Below are positions 11,464-24,759 of a DNA stretch of 64,000 bases, one piece after another. Position 1 is the first letter of the stretch, and every line of letters starts with the position of its first letter. A model generated the notes under the pieces. It searched no databases. It was not told the origin of the DNA and saw nothing but the letters and a program-made list of their open reading frames with translations. Source of the stretch: Argentina anserina. Taxonomy: Eukaryota > Streptophyta > Magnoliopsida > Rosales > Rosaceae. Where the stretch lies: contig NC_065877.1 in assembly GCF_933775445.1 (NCBI RefSeq), positions 30,318,001 through 30,382,000 of the forward strand. The letters are read 5' to 3'. The position numbers and the translations under genes were made by a program.

Positions 11464-14400
11464 TTAAGGACTGGTGTGCTGCATTGTTGCTGATCTCTTT
11501 CTCATTGTCCAAAAAGCAGCATGGTATCGATTCTGCAAGGACGAGATTAACATTATAAAGCTTTTAGGCATAAAAGTTTGAAAAGAAACGCCATGAATTG
11601 AGGATTCAAGATCACCTAATGTCATTAAGATCTGCCACATACAGTAAGATTAGTCTAGACAGCACTCAGGGATAACAAGAACATCAACCCCGTTCGATTA
11701 AAGAGGAACAAAAGAAAAACAGGAAAAAGTTCCAGTCCATGGCGATGTTCACCTGCATCATTGATCTGGGATTTGTAGTGTAGGTTGTCTCAACTGTTGT
11801 TTCCTTCTGCAGTCAATGAACAATTAGTCAAGAAATATATAAGTATGGGTTGCCATAAGGCAAAAAAAAACAATACAAGTAAACAATGAAGATGAGATTA
11901 CCTCGACATGGAATCCATAATGCAAAGCAACCCTCTTCACATCTTCCAAACTTAGTTCAATGGACATGTCCTAAAAAAAAAAAACAAGTCTGCACTTTAA
12001 ATATCTAGATTTCCATTGGAGCATGAACCCCATAAATGTGCATTAGTGGATAGAAACTTACATCTCCTTGTCCGTATACATCTGCAAAGTGATACAGCAG
12101 AGGACCCATATTTATCCAAACCTGTTATTAACGCAAGCAATTAATAGTGCAATAACAAGGTAATGAAGAATTTTTTAGTGAAGAACTTACGCCTCCTTCT
12201 TTCAAGATTCTTGATATGATTTCAATGTATTCAACAATGTTGTGTGCTGTGTCAATAAAGAAACAGGTCACAACTGCATCCCAAGCACCTGTTTATGGCA
12301 CAAATAATATCCATGAGATTATAAAGTGTTAGCTCATACATGTAGCGAGCAGCAAATGGATGCTCAATGTTTACAAGCCTTGGCAGCAAAGAAACTTGAG
12401 CAGATTATTAAATTAAAAAATATACCATTGTGGTATACTCATTTGCTTACCTACTTGGCTTGGATCACTATAAACCTCTACAAAGTCCCCACCACACATA
12501 GAAAAACCTTCAGTAATCCCGGCACTGCTTACATAAAAATCCAAATTAATGTTAAACAGAGCATAAGTGAAACTTGCAGAGGAAAAACAGAATTCAAAGT
12601 TAGAAGAAGAAAAGAATCACATAATTCAACATAACCTTTGTCGGTGGGATATGTTGGCACGTTAACAAAAATTTGTGATGGTACGTTTCTATTAGGAAAA
12701 CCAATTAATGGCCATTATTGTCATCTCTTTCTAGGTCATAGTGATAAGAAAATGAAGAATATCCTCGTATCCATCAATAGCACCCGTAAAATTTCAGTGT
12801 AAATTCAAGGTTCATGGACATGACTTGTTTAAAGCTTTTCCAGAATTGATATTGTTGTAAGGAAGAGAACACTTTTGTAGCATTAAGGACAGAAGCAGAA
12901 ATCCCAGCATGACTAACAATATTCAACTACAAAACTGTGCTTCTGTAGCATTTTAAAAGACAAAAGAACAGGAGTAGTGGCACAAGTACCTGGCAGGATG
13001 AATATCTGGTATTGAAATGGGGCGAAGTTGGTCATCATCTGAGAGTGAATTACAATTGCTATGGATCCACGGATATATTGTCCACTCCCCAGCAGTTTGA
13101 CAACTGAAACAGATGAGACAAATTACAAAGAAAAAAAAACAATCTGAAAACTGAATACTGTCTATCAGCAATAACGCTCTATCTCTTTATAAATGCCCAT
13201 GTGTTTATTATATCTTATTTTTATTACACACACACACATGAGAAAATAATTTTTGACCAAGTGCAGAGGAACTCTTACGCATTGAGAATAAAACTTGAGC
13301 ATATCATCATGTAGTATGAAAATTCATTTCCCTGGCTAATGAAACCTGCATATAAGATGAGAAAGTATATGAATCTATGAACAGTATTGTTAGCAACCCC
13401 AATGTATGCACACCTCGACATGAGATCTCCAAAGCAAGCCGCCCAAGTCCAGCACCAGGAACTAAGCAGGCAGGAGGGCTGTTCAACATAATTTATCATT
13501 ATTTACACATTTATAGAAAAATGAAAAAATTAGAAGTACTTGACAATATGAACATGACCCTGTTGGTTACCATGGTCAACAATGGAAGCAACCAAAATAA
13601 AGTAAAATGAAAGAACACAGAATCAATAAAAATCAATTGTACCTTTCCTTAGAGTGATTAACAAATAATGAATCAAGTTCTTCAAGTATAGGCCTGTAGC
13701 ATTGATCACGTTCTTTCTGACCCTGTATTAGACATTATGACATAGTTAACAAAGTAAATCTTGGAACCACACATGACGTTCTCTAGAACGTAGAAATTAA
13801 GGATAACACATCACGTACCTCAGCTGCCCAGTCTCTAACTATGTTTCGTATAATACATCGCACCTGTAGACAGAAACGAAAATAGAAAAAATTCCAACTA
13901 TCAAGCAAGAGAATTCACTTTTACTATGCTAAAATTTCTGAAAAAAAAAAATAATAACACTGGAAAGCAAGATCTTGCAATTAAGTTTATATTTTACATC
14001 AATCTTTTCAAAATGGTATTGAAGAGCCATATCTCCAACCCATTGAACCAATTTACCTTATCAACATCAACTAATGGAACATGTATATGTGTAGATGAAT
14101 CCAACCATGTACGAGTTGACGATGACACCTGAATATGCAACACCAAAAAAATTTGAATTAATATCTCCCAAGTCTAAGACCCCATTTGGATAACCAAAAT
14201 GCTAGAATCAGAAATTAAATCAAAAGGTGCCTTTCTGGGATGGAATATAATTAATTGTAAATTTCCATTCAGGATTGAGATTAGGAAATGATCAGCAGAT
14301 TTAAATTAATAAATTCCTGATAATACGAAAATCAAACTTCAAAATTAATTTCCAACACATAAAAAATAGTAGCGTCTAAACTTTAACCGCTAATCATATC

Positions 14401-17400
14401 GTGAATATGAGGAGTATTGACATAAATATGAATCTGAAAACATCATAAACTAAGAAATGATAAGAGTTCTGAATCAAGAAAAAACTACTAATTAATTTTT
14501 TTTTAATTTCATAATCTCCATCAGATTCTCCTTCCATCTTTCTATATTTTCTTTTCCTAAACCCTTGTTTCTCTAATCTAAGTTATTTCTCCTTTGTTCT
14601 TGATGTGAAACTTTACCTTCAATATTTGCTTACTCCTCTTTTTTAATTATCGTTTTTCAATATTTGCTTACTAATCTAAGTAATTTCTCCTTTGTTCTAG
14701 ATGTGAAACTTTACCTTCAATATCTGCTTACTTCATCTATTTTCCATCATTCTTGGACCCGTATCGCTCAGTTACAAGAGTGATGGAAAATAGCGTTACT
14801 TAAATCTTTTTATTCAATTTCTTCTCTTTCAAAGTGTGGGAAGTGAGGAATGGGTGTTGGGAGGTTGTATGTACGGTAGTAGTCTTTGAATAAAATACAC
14901 TATAAATTGAGATTTTTTTTAGAAAGGGTAATACAAGTAACTTTTCGTTTCCATCAGATGAAGGAATCACAATTTAGGCAGTAACTTCCATCTGTTTGAT
15001 GAAATTTGACTTTGGCTGACTAATTTATCCCATTTTACCTAGCGACTTAAATGCTACAATTGGATGGAATGGAAAACAATTCTATATTGGAGTCTAATTA
15101 CCAGGCAAACGAACAGAGCTATAAGGGGGTTGACAACAAATTCAAGTAAGACATTATAGTTTCAAATAAGGAGAATTCTTACGTTTCCATTGGACTCAAT
15201 GGCATCATTCCCAGGACAATTATGTGGAATCTCTTCAACATATTCCAAGCCTGAAGTGAGACTGCCGTTGATGGACTGCCCATGACTTTCTTGCTTCTCT
15301 TCCTGCAACAACTGACAAATGTCAAATTTTAAGATAATGAATACAGAGAAACCTAAATTTAACAAACCATACATTCGGTTATAATCTTATGAAAAGGATA
15401 GTCAAAGAAGCAATGCAAAGACCTCAATGATACTCACCCCTATTGGTAAATTGCAGGCTGTGCTGGTCCCTTCTATTACATAGGCTTGATCAGATTTGGA
15501 AACATGCATACTTTGGCTTGTGGAGGTTATTTGAGAAGAGCAATTTGTTAAACTAGAAACATCATGAGAAGATGGGATGTTTCGAACATGTGGGTCATCA
15601 CAAACATCTCCATCCTGGCTCAAATCAAGTGGGGGTTCAAATGCCTGTAACATATTATATGGCAAGATAAAAGAAGTCAAGATCCCTTGATAATCTTGAT
15701 TGGGGGTATCAAGCACATATTTTAAGTCCTTTGATGAGTCATGAAATGTTGCAATTTAAAAACGACATGAGTATTATTAAAACGAATATGTTCAAAGGAA
15801 AAGGAAATCCAAGGAAAGTTGTAGCTAACCTGAAGCATATCAAAAATGAAATATGAATTGGCAGAAATACACCTGCAGAAGTGACTGCTAGATCAGTTTC
15901 ACATCTCCAAGTTCCCCTTTCACTAAATATTTCATAATTATCATAGTAAGAGACTTCTTGGAAGTTACAAGCTATTGCTTTGGAATTCTTAGCTATATAT
16001 GTGAGAATACTGGCTGGTTTTAATATCAACGGGACCATGTTCGTCTAGAGTATTCTAGTAAATTGTTAATGAATTACCACACTGAGACTTGGATTAAACA
16101 TAAAGTTTAATTTTTTTTAAGTTCCTTTGTTGATGCACTCCAGAGTATTAAACCATACATGGGTCATCTCAATTTCAATGATGAATAAAGGACTATTTAC
16201 CGTCTTAGCCTTTCAAACTTGGAAGGGTAGTGAGACAGTAGCGCCTGCAATGAAGAAAAAATTGGATGATGAGTCAGAGAAATTGGAATAATAGATGATG
16301 AAAGTATGATCAACTCGTGCATAGTTTCGAAATTTGGAAGATGTGTCAGAGAATTGGGAATTAATAGACGATGAAAGTATGATCAACTTGTGCAGTTTCA
16401 AACTGTTCAAACAATGTCAGTCTTTTCTGATTTCTTGTTATTTGTTGAACAAAAATAGAATTATAATAAGCATTCTGAGTGCTGACGTAGATGACAAAAG
16501 ATATGAAAGATACCAAACTAAGTTTACTGAAAATGAAGACTATAATAAATATGTGACTCCATCATGTCAGTTGCATCAAACCAATGTACAGACAAGCTCT
16601 TCCTTTTTCTTTAATTTTTTTAAAACCATTCTGAGTCCAAGTTAACCTTCAAAAATGGAACCGTAACCGATGAGAGAAGAGCAGTAGTACCTTATGGGTT
16701 GGTGGAAGCATTTTAAAGGATCTTTCATATCTTCTCACATCCTCTTCTGCAGCCTCTGGATAGCTATATGCGAAAGTGTACGACATTTGATATATATTTC
16801 GCAACCAACTTAAATACATCATCAATGACAAAGCTTGATATATTCACGGAAAATTACTGAATTAAAAGAAAGAAAGAAAGAAAAAAAGCAAAAACTTTAT
16901 AATAAGAGTGTGAGACACTTTAATTATAACCACAACGCAACAAGCGATATGCATTTTTGCCAACTGACTAAACATACCATACAATTACGCATTATCAGTG
17001 CCAAAAAGCTCAAAATCTTCACGAAAATCACCAGATTGAAATAGGCAAAAACTCTGCACATCTAGGAATCAAAAATGATAAACATAACTCAAACCACAAA
17101 GCGGCAATTGATAAGAAAAGAAAATGCTGACCTAAATCACACACAAACAAATCAAAATCAAAGCTTGAATGCATAACAATCACTACAACCAGTCTAGCTT
17201 TTCTGGCGTTACAACTAAACAACGGAAATGTGAAACCTTTTGATGCTCCTAGTTCATATAACCAAAACAAAATCCCAATTCCGCACTCAAACTCAGATTA
17301 ACAAATCAATAAAAGATAATTGAGAAAGAGAGGTACTTGAGGTAGGCGCTGATGATGCGCTTGAGGGATTGGATTTCAAGGGCTTCTTCTTCGAGCTGCC

Positions 17401-17506
17401 GCTGACGACGTCGTTCGTCGTCTTCCGCTGGTTGTTGTTGTTGTTGGTCTCGTCGGAGAATGGGAGGCTCGTCCATTGGGAGTGACACGGTGATTCCGCT
17501 GTTCAT
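11464..17506 (-). CDS. Carnosine N-methyltransferase-like protein (N2227/CARNMT1 family)
   Basis: SAM-dependent methyltransferase; animal CARNMT1 methylates carnosine and protein histidine, while the plant substrate is not established. Eighteen exons in phase: 17337-17506, 16691-16763, 16201-16244, 15830-15872, 15438-15644, 15183-15302, 14057-14128, 13819-13863, 13643-13722, 13414-13478, 13279-13345, 12990-13103, 12451-12524, 12191-12288, 12062-12121, 11902-11970, 11753-11806 and 11464-11532. The product is 507 aa. Exon 1 has a Gln/Arg-rich stretch. The SAM-binding VPGAGLGRLALEI lies near residues 290-303. EWTIYPWIHSNCNS and ITEGFSMCGGDF are family signatures, and the C-terminus reads NRYHAAFWTMRK. 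Exons 5 and 6 (about 109 aa) encode a polar insert that looks disordered. The last exon was found by following the donor after MMQ. Confidence 0.9.
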
Positions 17507-18650
17507 TTTTTTTCTATCTGCTCTATCTACTCTCTGCTGGACTCACCTACTCAACGAGTGAGTCAAAACACCTATATATATATATATATATAATTAAGGG
17601 GGCTACTATCAAGAGTGTTATTGGACATGGCCCAGTTTGTGGAAAATGATAACAGTTTTGGGTTTTGGCTAGTCATTTCAAGTTCCCCGAACCAAACATT
17701 AGTCGGGAAAGTTCTCGTTTGGTTCGGAAAAAGAGAATCGTTTTTTCCGCTGCCTTGAGTTTATGTCGTTTTGAAAACGATGGGAAAGCAATGGGAGAAC
17801 ATTTGTATATTTATGCTGTAGTACAATTTGGTTTGTGAAAGTAAATGAAGATAAACCATGTACATTTCATTTACAGTATATCTTTATACAATCTCATTTA
17901 GCTATTGTTTATAATTTCGTGAAAATGAGAGCGGCTCTACTCTCTCTAAACCCTAGCCGTCTTAGCGGCAGGATTCTATTGGGATGGTGGTCTCCGACCT
18001 CCTCTCCGTGGCAAAAACTCCCGTCTATTCTTTGCAGTTTCTCCTTGATGCTGTAAAGGCAATTACATTCAGCAAGCACCCCACCTAATCATCCGGTCAT
18101 TCTCAGGTAATGCAACAGAGGTGTGTTCTCCTGTAACAGCAGTTACTCTCCGGTTGAGTCCTACTAGGGTGCCCATATCAATATGGGCTTGGGAGCCCAA
18201 AGAAATTTTGATGCATATTGGGCTTCTGCAATGCAATTGGGCCTTGCTTTGGGCCAATTTGAAGCAATCTCAGCTGCTCAGATTCTACATTTGGAATTCA
18301 AGAGATTTTGATTTCACACATATCCTTCACATGCAATGGACCATTGAATCATTTGGAATACTACTAAAGGAGAATTCAAGTTATTATATAGGGAAGCGTG
18401 AAACCTCTAATCAATGGTTTTACCAATACATACTATTCTCGTGGGTGCTACCACAATTTTTTTTATGTATGTACATGACAGCGGAAATGGTATGTAGAAG
18501 TCACTATGGCCTTAAGCTAGCAAATATTATGCAAACTCTGACAACACACCATTTAAAATATCCTGATGTGTTTCAGAAAAATTGTATCCAAGCTATATTA
18601 TGTTATCGCACTATGTGTTTATCTTTTTATTTGCAATAATATTAATTCTT
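17507..18650. other. Methyltransferase upstream region and unassigned DNA
   Basis: Contains the probable methyltransferase promoter, with a TA microsatellite at about 17572-17592. Around 17928-18060 a short stretch resembles the start of a plant coding exon, but it runs into stops and matches nothing I recognise. Open frames up to 18639 have no recognisable domain. Confidence 0.35.
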
Positions 18651-20687
18651 CACCAAGAACAATTACCACAAGAGTTTTAACACCATATACCACAATTATA
18701 ACATCTCACCAAGTGACTCACGCAACAACACAATACAAACCCAACCATGCCACTAAACCATTTTACCATAAGGTACATTTTCTTCTATTCCGATCCCTTC
18801 CGCCAGCATTATCAAATAATTATATTCAATAAACTAATTTACCGAAAGATACTTTTTCTTCCCTTGCAGTCCCTTTCTCTACATTAAGATATAAACACAT
18901 TCAAAAATATAAAATATAATATACAACGTATATATTATTATTATTAAATATACATACATAAATATCATATCAATATCAACATACATAAACAAATTTTATT
19001 CTCAACTATTAACCATAGTCCATAATCACCATAACTTTAAAAATCATTTTATTAAAATTTCATTTTATTTACCCATGAACCGTAGGCGATCAAATGCATG
19101 TAATTTAAAACCAAAACATATTTTTAGAACAATTTTTATGAGTTAAAGATGCATGGACTATGTCAACAACTCAATTAATTTTTTTGTAACAAGTAAAGTT
19201 TAATCACCTTGAAATCCAACTGCGTCTTCTACACATATATAGGAGCCATAATCACTGAAAACCACTCCAAATGAAGCATCACGTCCTAATCATATCAATG
19301 ACATAACTCAATAAAACTTGAAGTATTAAAACAACCATTAAGGTCCTACTTCTCCCATCTGAATTAAAATCAAAGTTGTGCCACAAACGCAACTTCATTT
19401 GAGACTAACAAGTCTCCAACTACCTCAAAAGTTACTATGTCGCAAACATAATGAATTATCATCAACATTACACAGATTAATCATCTAAGAAATTAAAATC
19501 TCAACCTAATCATAATCGGAAGCAAATGACTTTACTCAAACTATAAACGTAAATCCTAACCCGAAGACTTGTCACTCTAGACACAATTCCTCCGAGACCC
19601 TCCAAGGTCATCAGAACACTTTGACCATCTGTTTTGATCACACATACATTGATTCAAATTTGGATTCCTAAGAATGAGGAAACCGAATAATAGAAAACTC
19701 TAATATACCCATTTGGCAACCAAATGCCACCAAATAACATGTCAAAGTGCTTGTATTAGCAAACACATGATGACAAAAACACCAGAAGTTCCATAGGAGT
19801 TCACGCATGCCGCCACAAGAGGCTGCATGTGTGTCCTACTAGCTGCCCCCCCTCTAAAACTCCATAATTCTCAATGTCCTAACACTTCAAACATAACAAT
19901 CAAGGCTTGATAATCATCTTTCATACATGAGGAAGTCGTGAAATCAGTCGGATTCGGCTCCAAACCGCTGCCACAATAACCCCACACTTCAAACTGAGCT
20001 TCAATACTTGAAAGATCGTGACTAGGAGGAAGTGAACATCAAGAAATGGGTAGCCTCACGTCAGACGACCGTCGAAAATGGTTAAAGAGGAACCGGGTCG
20101 TCTAGGTCAACTTCCTGCCTTAGTTGCGCGCAAACTAGCACGAAATTATACGAACTACCATCGTAGGGAGGTGCGCAAGGCTGAGACGAAGAGATCTGGG
20201 CTGGTCCCGTTGCCTGGAACCACCGGAGCTCGCTGGAAAAGTCAGGTCGAGTCGGCCGGATCCGGGTCAGGTCAATCGCAAAGTTTTGATTTTAAAGGAG
20301 GCGCTCAGGAGAGAAAGGAGAAGGGAAATTAGTTGTGTAGCAATAATGAACCCTAATAGAAAATTTTCTATTTATACTTAAAATTTCTGAAATCTCAAAA
20401 CTTCTATTGATTACAACTTTTTCATACGACCTCTAAATTATGCGTGCCGGGTGTCTACGAACTTGTATCGATGAACTCTATGACTTTCATGAATAAAGTT
20501 TTTTGAGATACCCAACAAATAAGAAGTCAACTCTTGACCCCTCACGATAACGTTTTCGAGTAATTAATCGCTCGAACACTTTTGTTTCGTCCCTCGTACT
20601 ATAACATCGAATCACCACCAATTTAATAATCTCTGAAAAATAATTAGAAATGAATTATAAATTTTTGGGATATTACATCTTTATATA
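18650..20687 (-). mobile_element. LTR fragment, 5' part, reverse orientation
   Basis: Read on the minus strand from 20687 it starts TGTAATATCCC, an LTR 5' terminus. A TATAAATAG box follows near 20366-20376 and a GC-richer transcribed-type region near 20040-20330. A segment around 19020-19160 matches the LTR fragment at 43650-43780 in the opposite direction, for example CTACGGTTCATGGGTAA at 43697 against its complement near 19070. The 3' terminus seen at 600-644 is not found, so this copy looks truncated or diverged near 18650. It has no gag or pol. Confidence 0.65.
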
Positions 20688-20998
20688 TATATATATATTT
20701 AAGTATGAATTCTCATAGTGTCGAAGTCGAATGCATAAAGTATAATTTCAAAATTTTAAAGGGAAGAAAGGTAAAAGAAGTTGAATTTAGCCCAAGTAAT
20801 ACATTCATTCTATTGGAAATTTTTACTAATGAGAACCAAAGAGTACAACGGAGAATGTAACCCCCGTAAAAAAACGTGTTCTCAAAAAGAGCATTCTATG
20901 GGATCATCTAACATTCTAGCAAATATTAGATCATATCCTAGCTAGCTATATATACCAAAGCTCACTACCCCCTTATTAGATCTCCAGAGCCAGGCCAT
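20688..20998. other. Short spacer downstream of the TIFY gene
   Basis: AT-rich, with a TA repeat at about 20685-20700. Probably includes the 3' UTR of the minus-strand TIFY gene. Confidence 0.4.
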
Positions 20999-22133
20999 CT
21001 ATACTTCTTTCCTTTTCTGCAGAAATGTCCGGAGAGATTTCTTCACGGATCCGGACGGAGGTCCGAGCATTTGAGATTGCAGTGCAAGTGATATTGCTTC
21101 CTTGGAGAACCTTGATGTCAACCCTCCTTCCATTTCTCTAGTTGCAAGCAAGATTATGGCTCTAACCTACATCAAATTAGAATTTACGTTTTATCATATT
21201 GATCTTATTGTGAGAAGATATGTTAGTCTGTCTAATAAAGTAAAATTTATCGGCATGTAATTTCACTAATTTTATTAATAGGAATTAGGAAAAGATGATT
21301 GTTGAAGAAAAATGCTCAAGAACATTTCCTTGTATCTGCTCATGCAAAACGTTTTTTTACTTCTTTCGGTTAAGTGGGTTAAGGAACACGTTTAAATAAC
21401 TAAAATACAACAGGTCAACAGTGCTATAAGAAATCCAACAGAACATACAAAACGAAATTTGTAAAACATCAAGTGGTTTTCTGAATTCTGTTTGTTTTTG
21501 TAAATCAACAACTCTAGAACAGTATACAATAACTTTCTAGCTGTTTAACAGAAAGAACCACCCGGCCGTATTATACATCCTTTTTCCACACACCATCTAC
21601 ACGACGATATATGTTAATATATATTTAGTCATTTAGCTTGTATTATCTTTCCTAACATGTAGTTTAACATACTTATCGAAAAAAATAACGTAAGCAACAT
21701 ATTAGTTTGCATTACCTGAAGTTCCATGATGTCAAAAACATAAACCCGCCCATCATAAAAAATGGTGATCGGTTCTTGACTTGTTTGCTCATCCCTGAGC
21801 ATAACAAAAGGAAAATATCGATTTCAAATTTATGAAAAACGATATATGATCTCGACCAATGCCCATGAACATAAAAATCTTATTAACGCATTGAAGTATT
21901 TGCCAATGCGTTATTAGCGTGTGTACGCCATTTGAAACTAGGAGGAAGAAGAAATCATCACCCGTACATATGCTGATCGATGGACCGAACATTCGACCGA
22001 ATGAAATGAGAAACCTTTAAACAGAGGAATGGTGAACTTACATCATAGCTTTCCGGTAAATCATCTGTGATATAGAGTCGATTGTAATCGGAGGAAGGCC
22101 GACGCTCAACTCCTCCGAACTGCATTTCTCCAT
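20999..22133 (-). CDS. TIFY5/JAZ8-like jasmonate ZIM-domain protein
   Basis: Nuclear repressor family of jasmonate signalling that binds MYC-type factors and NINJA/TOPLESS. Three exons: 22042-22133, 21716-21794 and 20999-21166, all GT-AG, giving 112 aa. The start is the ATG at 22133 (MEKCSSEELSVG). The ZIM core TIFYDG is at residues 41-46, within PITIFYDGRVYVFDIMELQ. Next comes VRAIILLATREM, as in the JAZ7/JAZ8 group. The C-terminus SVKKSLRTFLQKRKEV (97-112) is a divergent Jas motif with the FLxKRK core but without the LPIARR-type degron of canonical JAZ proteins. Known JAZ8-type proteins are stabilised by this loss. The N-terminal LxLxL EAR motif of Arabidopsis JAZ8 is not seen; only LSVGL is present. 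Family assignment is firm; the exact subfamily is inferred. Confidence 0.88.
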
Positions 22134-22564
22134 TGCAATGGTCGAGAAAGATAGAGACTAAGAGAGTCAGTCTTCCATGAGAGAAAACCGTGTAGTTCTA
22201 CGGTTCTACCCTACAGTAGTCCACTGATGAAACAAATAATATAAAGGACGGTGAGAAGTAAGGTCAAAAGTTACAGAAAACCTTAGTGTCAGATAGAAAC
22301 AGAGACCTGTACGTCGTGGGGTTTGTTTGATAAGGACGAACACGAAAGGTGAATATTTCCAAATATCGTGCGGGCTACGTTATCACTCACGTTTTAAATG
22401 CCATCCAAGATCCACTTGTCGAACAGTTGAGACACTCTCGTAAATGTTCATTTATTTCATAAATTAATGAATATATATCTATATATGGGGGTATTGCTGG
22501 TGAAATTTAACACGTGTTTTTTTTCCGAGATGGAAGACTTCACTGTTGCATTCAACTGAGCAAA
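22134..22564. promoter_or_regulatory. TIFY gene upstream region
   Basis: Directly upstream of the minus-strand TIFY gene. A CACGTG-containing stretch (AACACGTGTT) occurs near 22510, the G-box type bound by MYC factors. Its use as a regulator of this gene is inferred only. Confidence 0.35.
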
Positions 22565-22777
22565 AATTATTTTATGTACCCGATACATAGTCTATGTGGT
22601 ATAATCTCTTAATATTATTGTTTATTTTTTACTGTATTTGTTTCTGATTAGTTATTTATATTTAAATATTTTTTTTCTCTTTCACCTCATGCATGTTTAT
22701 CACATTATGAAATAATATGATTGACTGAGTATACCATATGACAGTGTCACATGGTGTTCCGGGTACACAAAATAATT
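22565..22777. mobile_element. Small foldback MITE
   Basis: About 213 bp. The left end AATTATTTTATGTACCC and the right end, read in reverse, AATTATTTTGTGTACCC match at 16 of 17 bases. The pairing continues more weakly inward (ATGTGGTATAATC against ATATGGTATACTC). The interior is AT-rich and noncoding. The target duplication is not clear, so no superfamily is assigned. Confidence 0.65.
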
Positions 22778-23580
22778 ACTCCTAATTGACTTCCATATGC
22801 ATGGTTTTACTTGAATTGAAAGAGATAAACATCAAAGAAGTAAAAATTTGTATCAAATTTGGGTCATTTTTGATCGTGTCATGGTGATTAAACATTTTTG
22901 CAATGAAGTATTGTGTTGTGAAAATTTAAGATTAAATGAACGCATAACCGATGAACATGAGATAGAATGCATGAAGGCATTTGGATCTCGAGTGTAACAA
23001 CAACAAGCTTAGTATTAGCTATTAACAACTTTTGATAGCTATTTTTAGGTTACTTGCTCATGTATATCTAGTTTCTTTAGGGTTTAGTACCATACCCTAT
23101 AACAAGAAAGTCTAAAAGGTCAGTACTCCTTTAAAGCATATGATTTCGTAATCTTGATACTTGTTTATAGTATCCAATTAATTAATTACACTAACCAAAA
23201 AGCTAATCAACTCTAAAGTATAAATGTATATAACAATGAATGATAGTGTATGTATATATCATCGATCTTTGGCCGTTTATGAGACAACATTTTATCATGA
23301 ACTCATGGAACTTGCTTTGCTCCACAGAGGTCCTTCTCATTGTTTATAGTTACATCAAACGTCCTCTCATCACCTCACACAAGTCCTCGGCGGCCTAGAA
23401 ATTTTCCAACGTGCAGTTATTATTCTTCATATCATCTAGTAATAAGTCCTCAGTCCTTGCTCCTCAGCTAGCTATAGAAGACAAGTTCCTTTCGCTGAAG
23501 TGAGGACAGTTCAACCTCTTTCAAATCTCACGTTCTTAATATAGCCACCATTTGCACATGCTTAAAACCCTTCTCCTTAA
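22778..23580. other. Intergenic spacer
   Basis: AT-rich DNA between the small MITE and the Harbinger element. No gene or element is recognised. Confidence 0.4.
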
Positions 23581-24189
23581 TTAAGAGCATTCGCACCGGA
23601 GAGCTGCTCGAGCATGAGGTGGGACCACCTGGGTTTGCTCGAGCAAACCCAGATCGTAGATCACAACTGCGGCAATGGAGGTTGGATTTGCTTGTTCAGT
23701 CAACCTTTCGGTTTATTCCATTTTCCGCTTGAGCAAACTTTGCTCGGCCTTTCGCTCGACCAAATGGTGGAGCCCACAACACGTGGGTGACGTCTCCTTT
23801 TTTCTCTCATTTCTATCATAAAAAGAGAAAAAAAATTTCCAGACCAATGATGCGATGACACATGGCTTACTGATTGGGCCATTAAAACTCCAACGGTTTA
23901 ATAGATCTGGGTCTTCCATTTGAATCAAAAATTTCGATCAAACGGTCATAATGCATAGGCAACGGCTATTATTTGATCAGAACAGAAACAAACCCAAAAA
24001 ATAGTAAAAATCTCAAAATTTACTCTCCTAAAAATTTGCCTATAAATAATATTTCAATTTTAGATCAATTCACACCAATTTGTACACAACAAATTTCACA
24101 TCTTCCTCCATCTCCTCTCTCATTTCGTTTTACATTTGTTTTTCAAAACAATGAGCTCCCATTGACTTCCTTCCAAAGATTTTACAAAT

Positions 24190-24450
24190 GTGCATCTATT
24201 TTGTTCGTCATAGCATTGATGAATACGACGGTAACAAACAAAAGATGGACAAATTATGAGAGACAATTCATGACGATTATATGCAAAATTGGGTGCTAGC
24301 ACCGGGTGAGAAACCTCTAAATGAGCCAAGAACCCAAATCGCGCTCGCTTCTCACTACAACAAGTTCAAGCTACTCTTGTAAAAATGGGGCGAATGTTTG
24401 GCGGCGGCACGGCAACGTGTAGCTAGCGCACTTCGTTAATGGATGAAGTA
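24190..24450 (+). pseudogene. Harbinger ORF1 (Myb/SANT-like accessory protein) relic
   Basis: Frames here give RWTNYE, then EPRTQIALASHYNKFK, then KWGECLAAARQRVAS. These resemble the C-terminal half of the Myb-like ORF1 protein of plant PIF/Harbinger elements, which helps the transposase bind DNA. A stop codon separates the blocks and a frameshift precedes them. The match is from memory of the family and is moderate. Confidence 0.5.
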
Positions 24451-24759
24451 AGTTTACATAGTTTTATATAATTTAAATTTTTGAGAAATAAAAATGCAAT
24501 TTATTTATTAAGATGAAAATAAAATACACAAAAATTTAAAACACATACTTAAATTACACACAAACTTAATAATTAAATACAAACATAATAAAAATACATA
24601 ATAAAACATATTTAGAGTATTTCACCATTTTCCATCCTCCAAATGTGTTTCTCCAAGTCTCTCTAGAGCTCTCTATGGATGTAAACGGATTCGAGATCGG
24701 CAACACAGTCGTGAAACTGTTGTATATTGACTCCATCTCTATTGATTGGTTCAAAAAAA

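Noticed and set aside
18121..18639. 172-aa open frame
   Set aside because: No domain, biased low-complexity text, no start or splice context; probably chance in AT-rich DNA.
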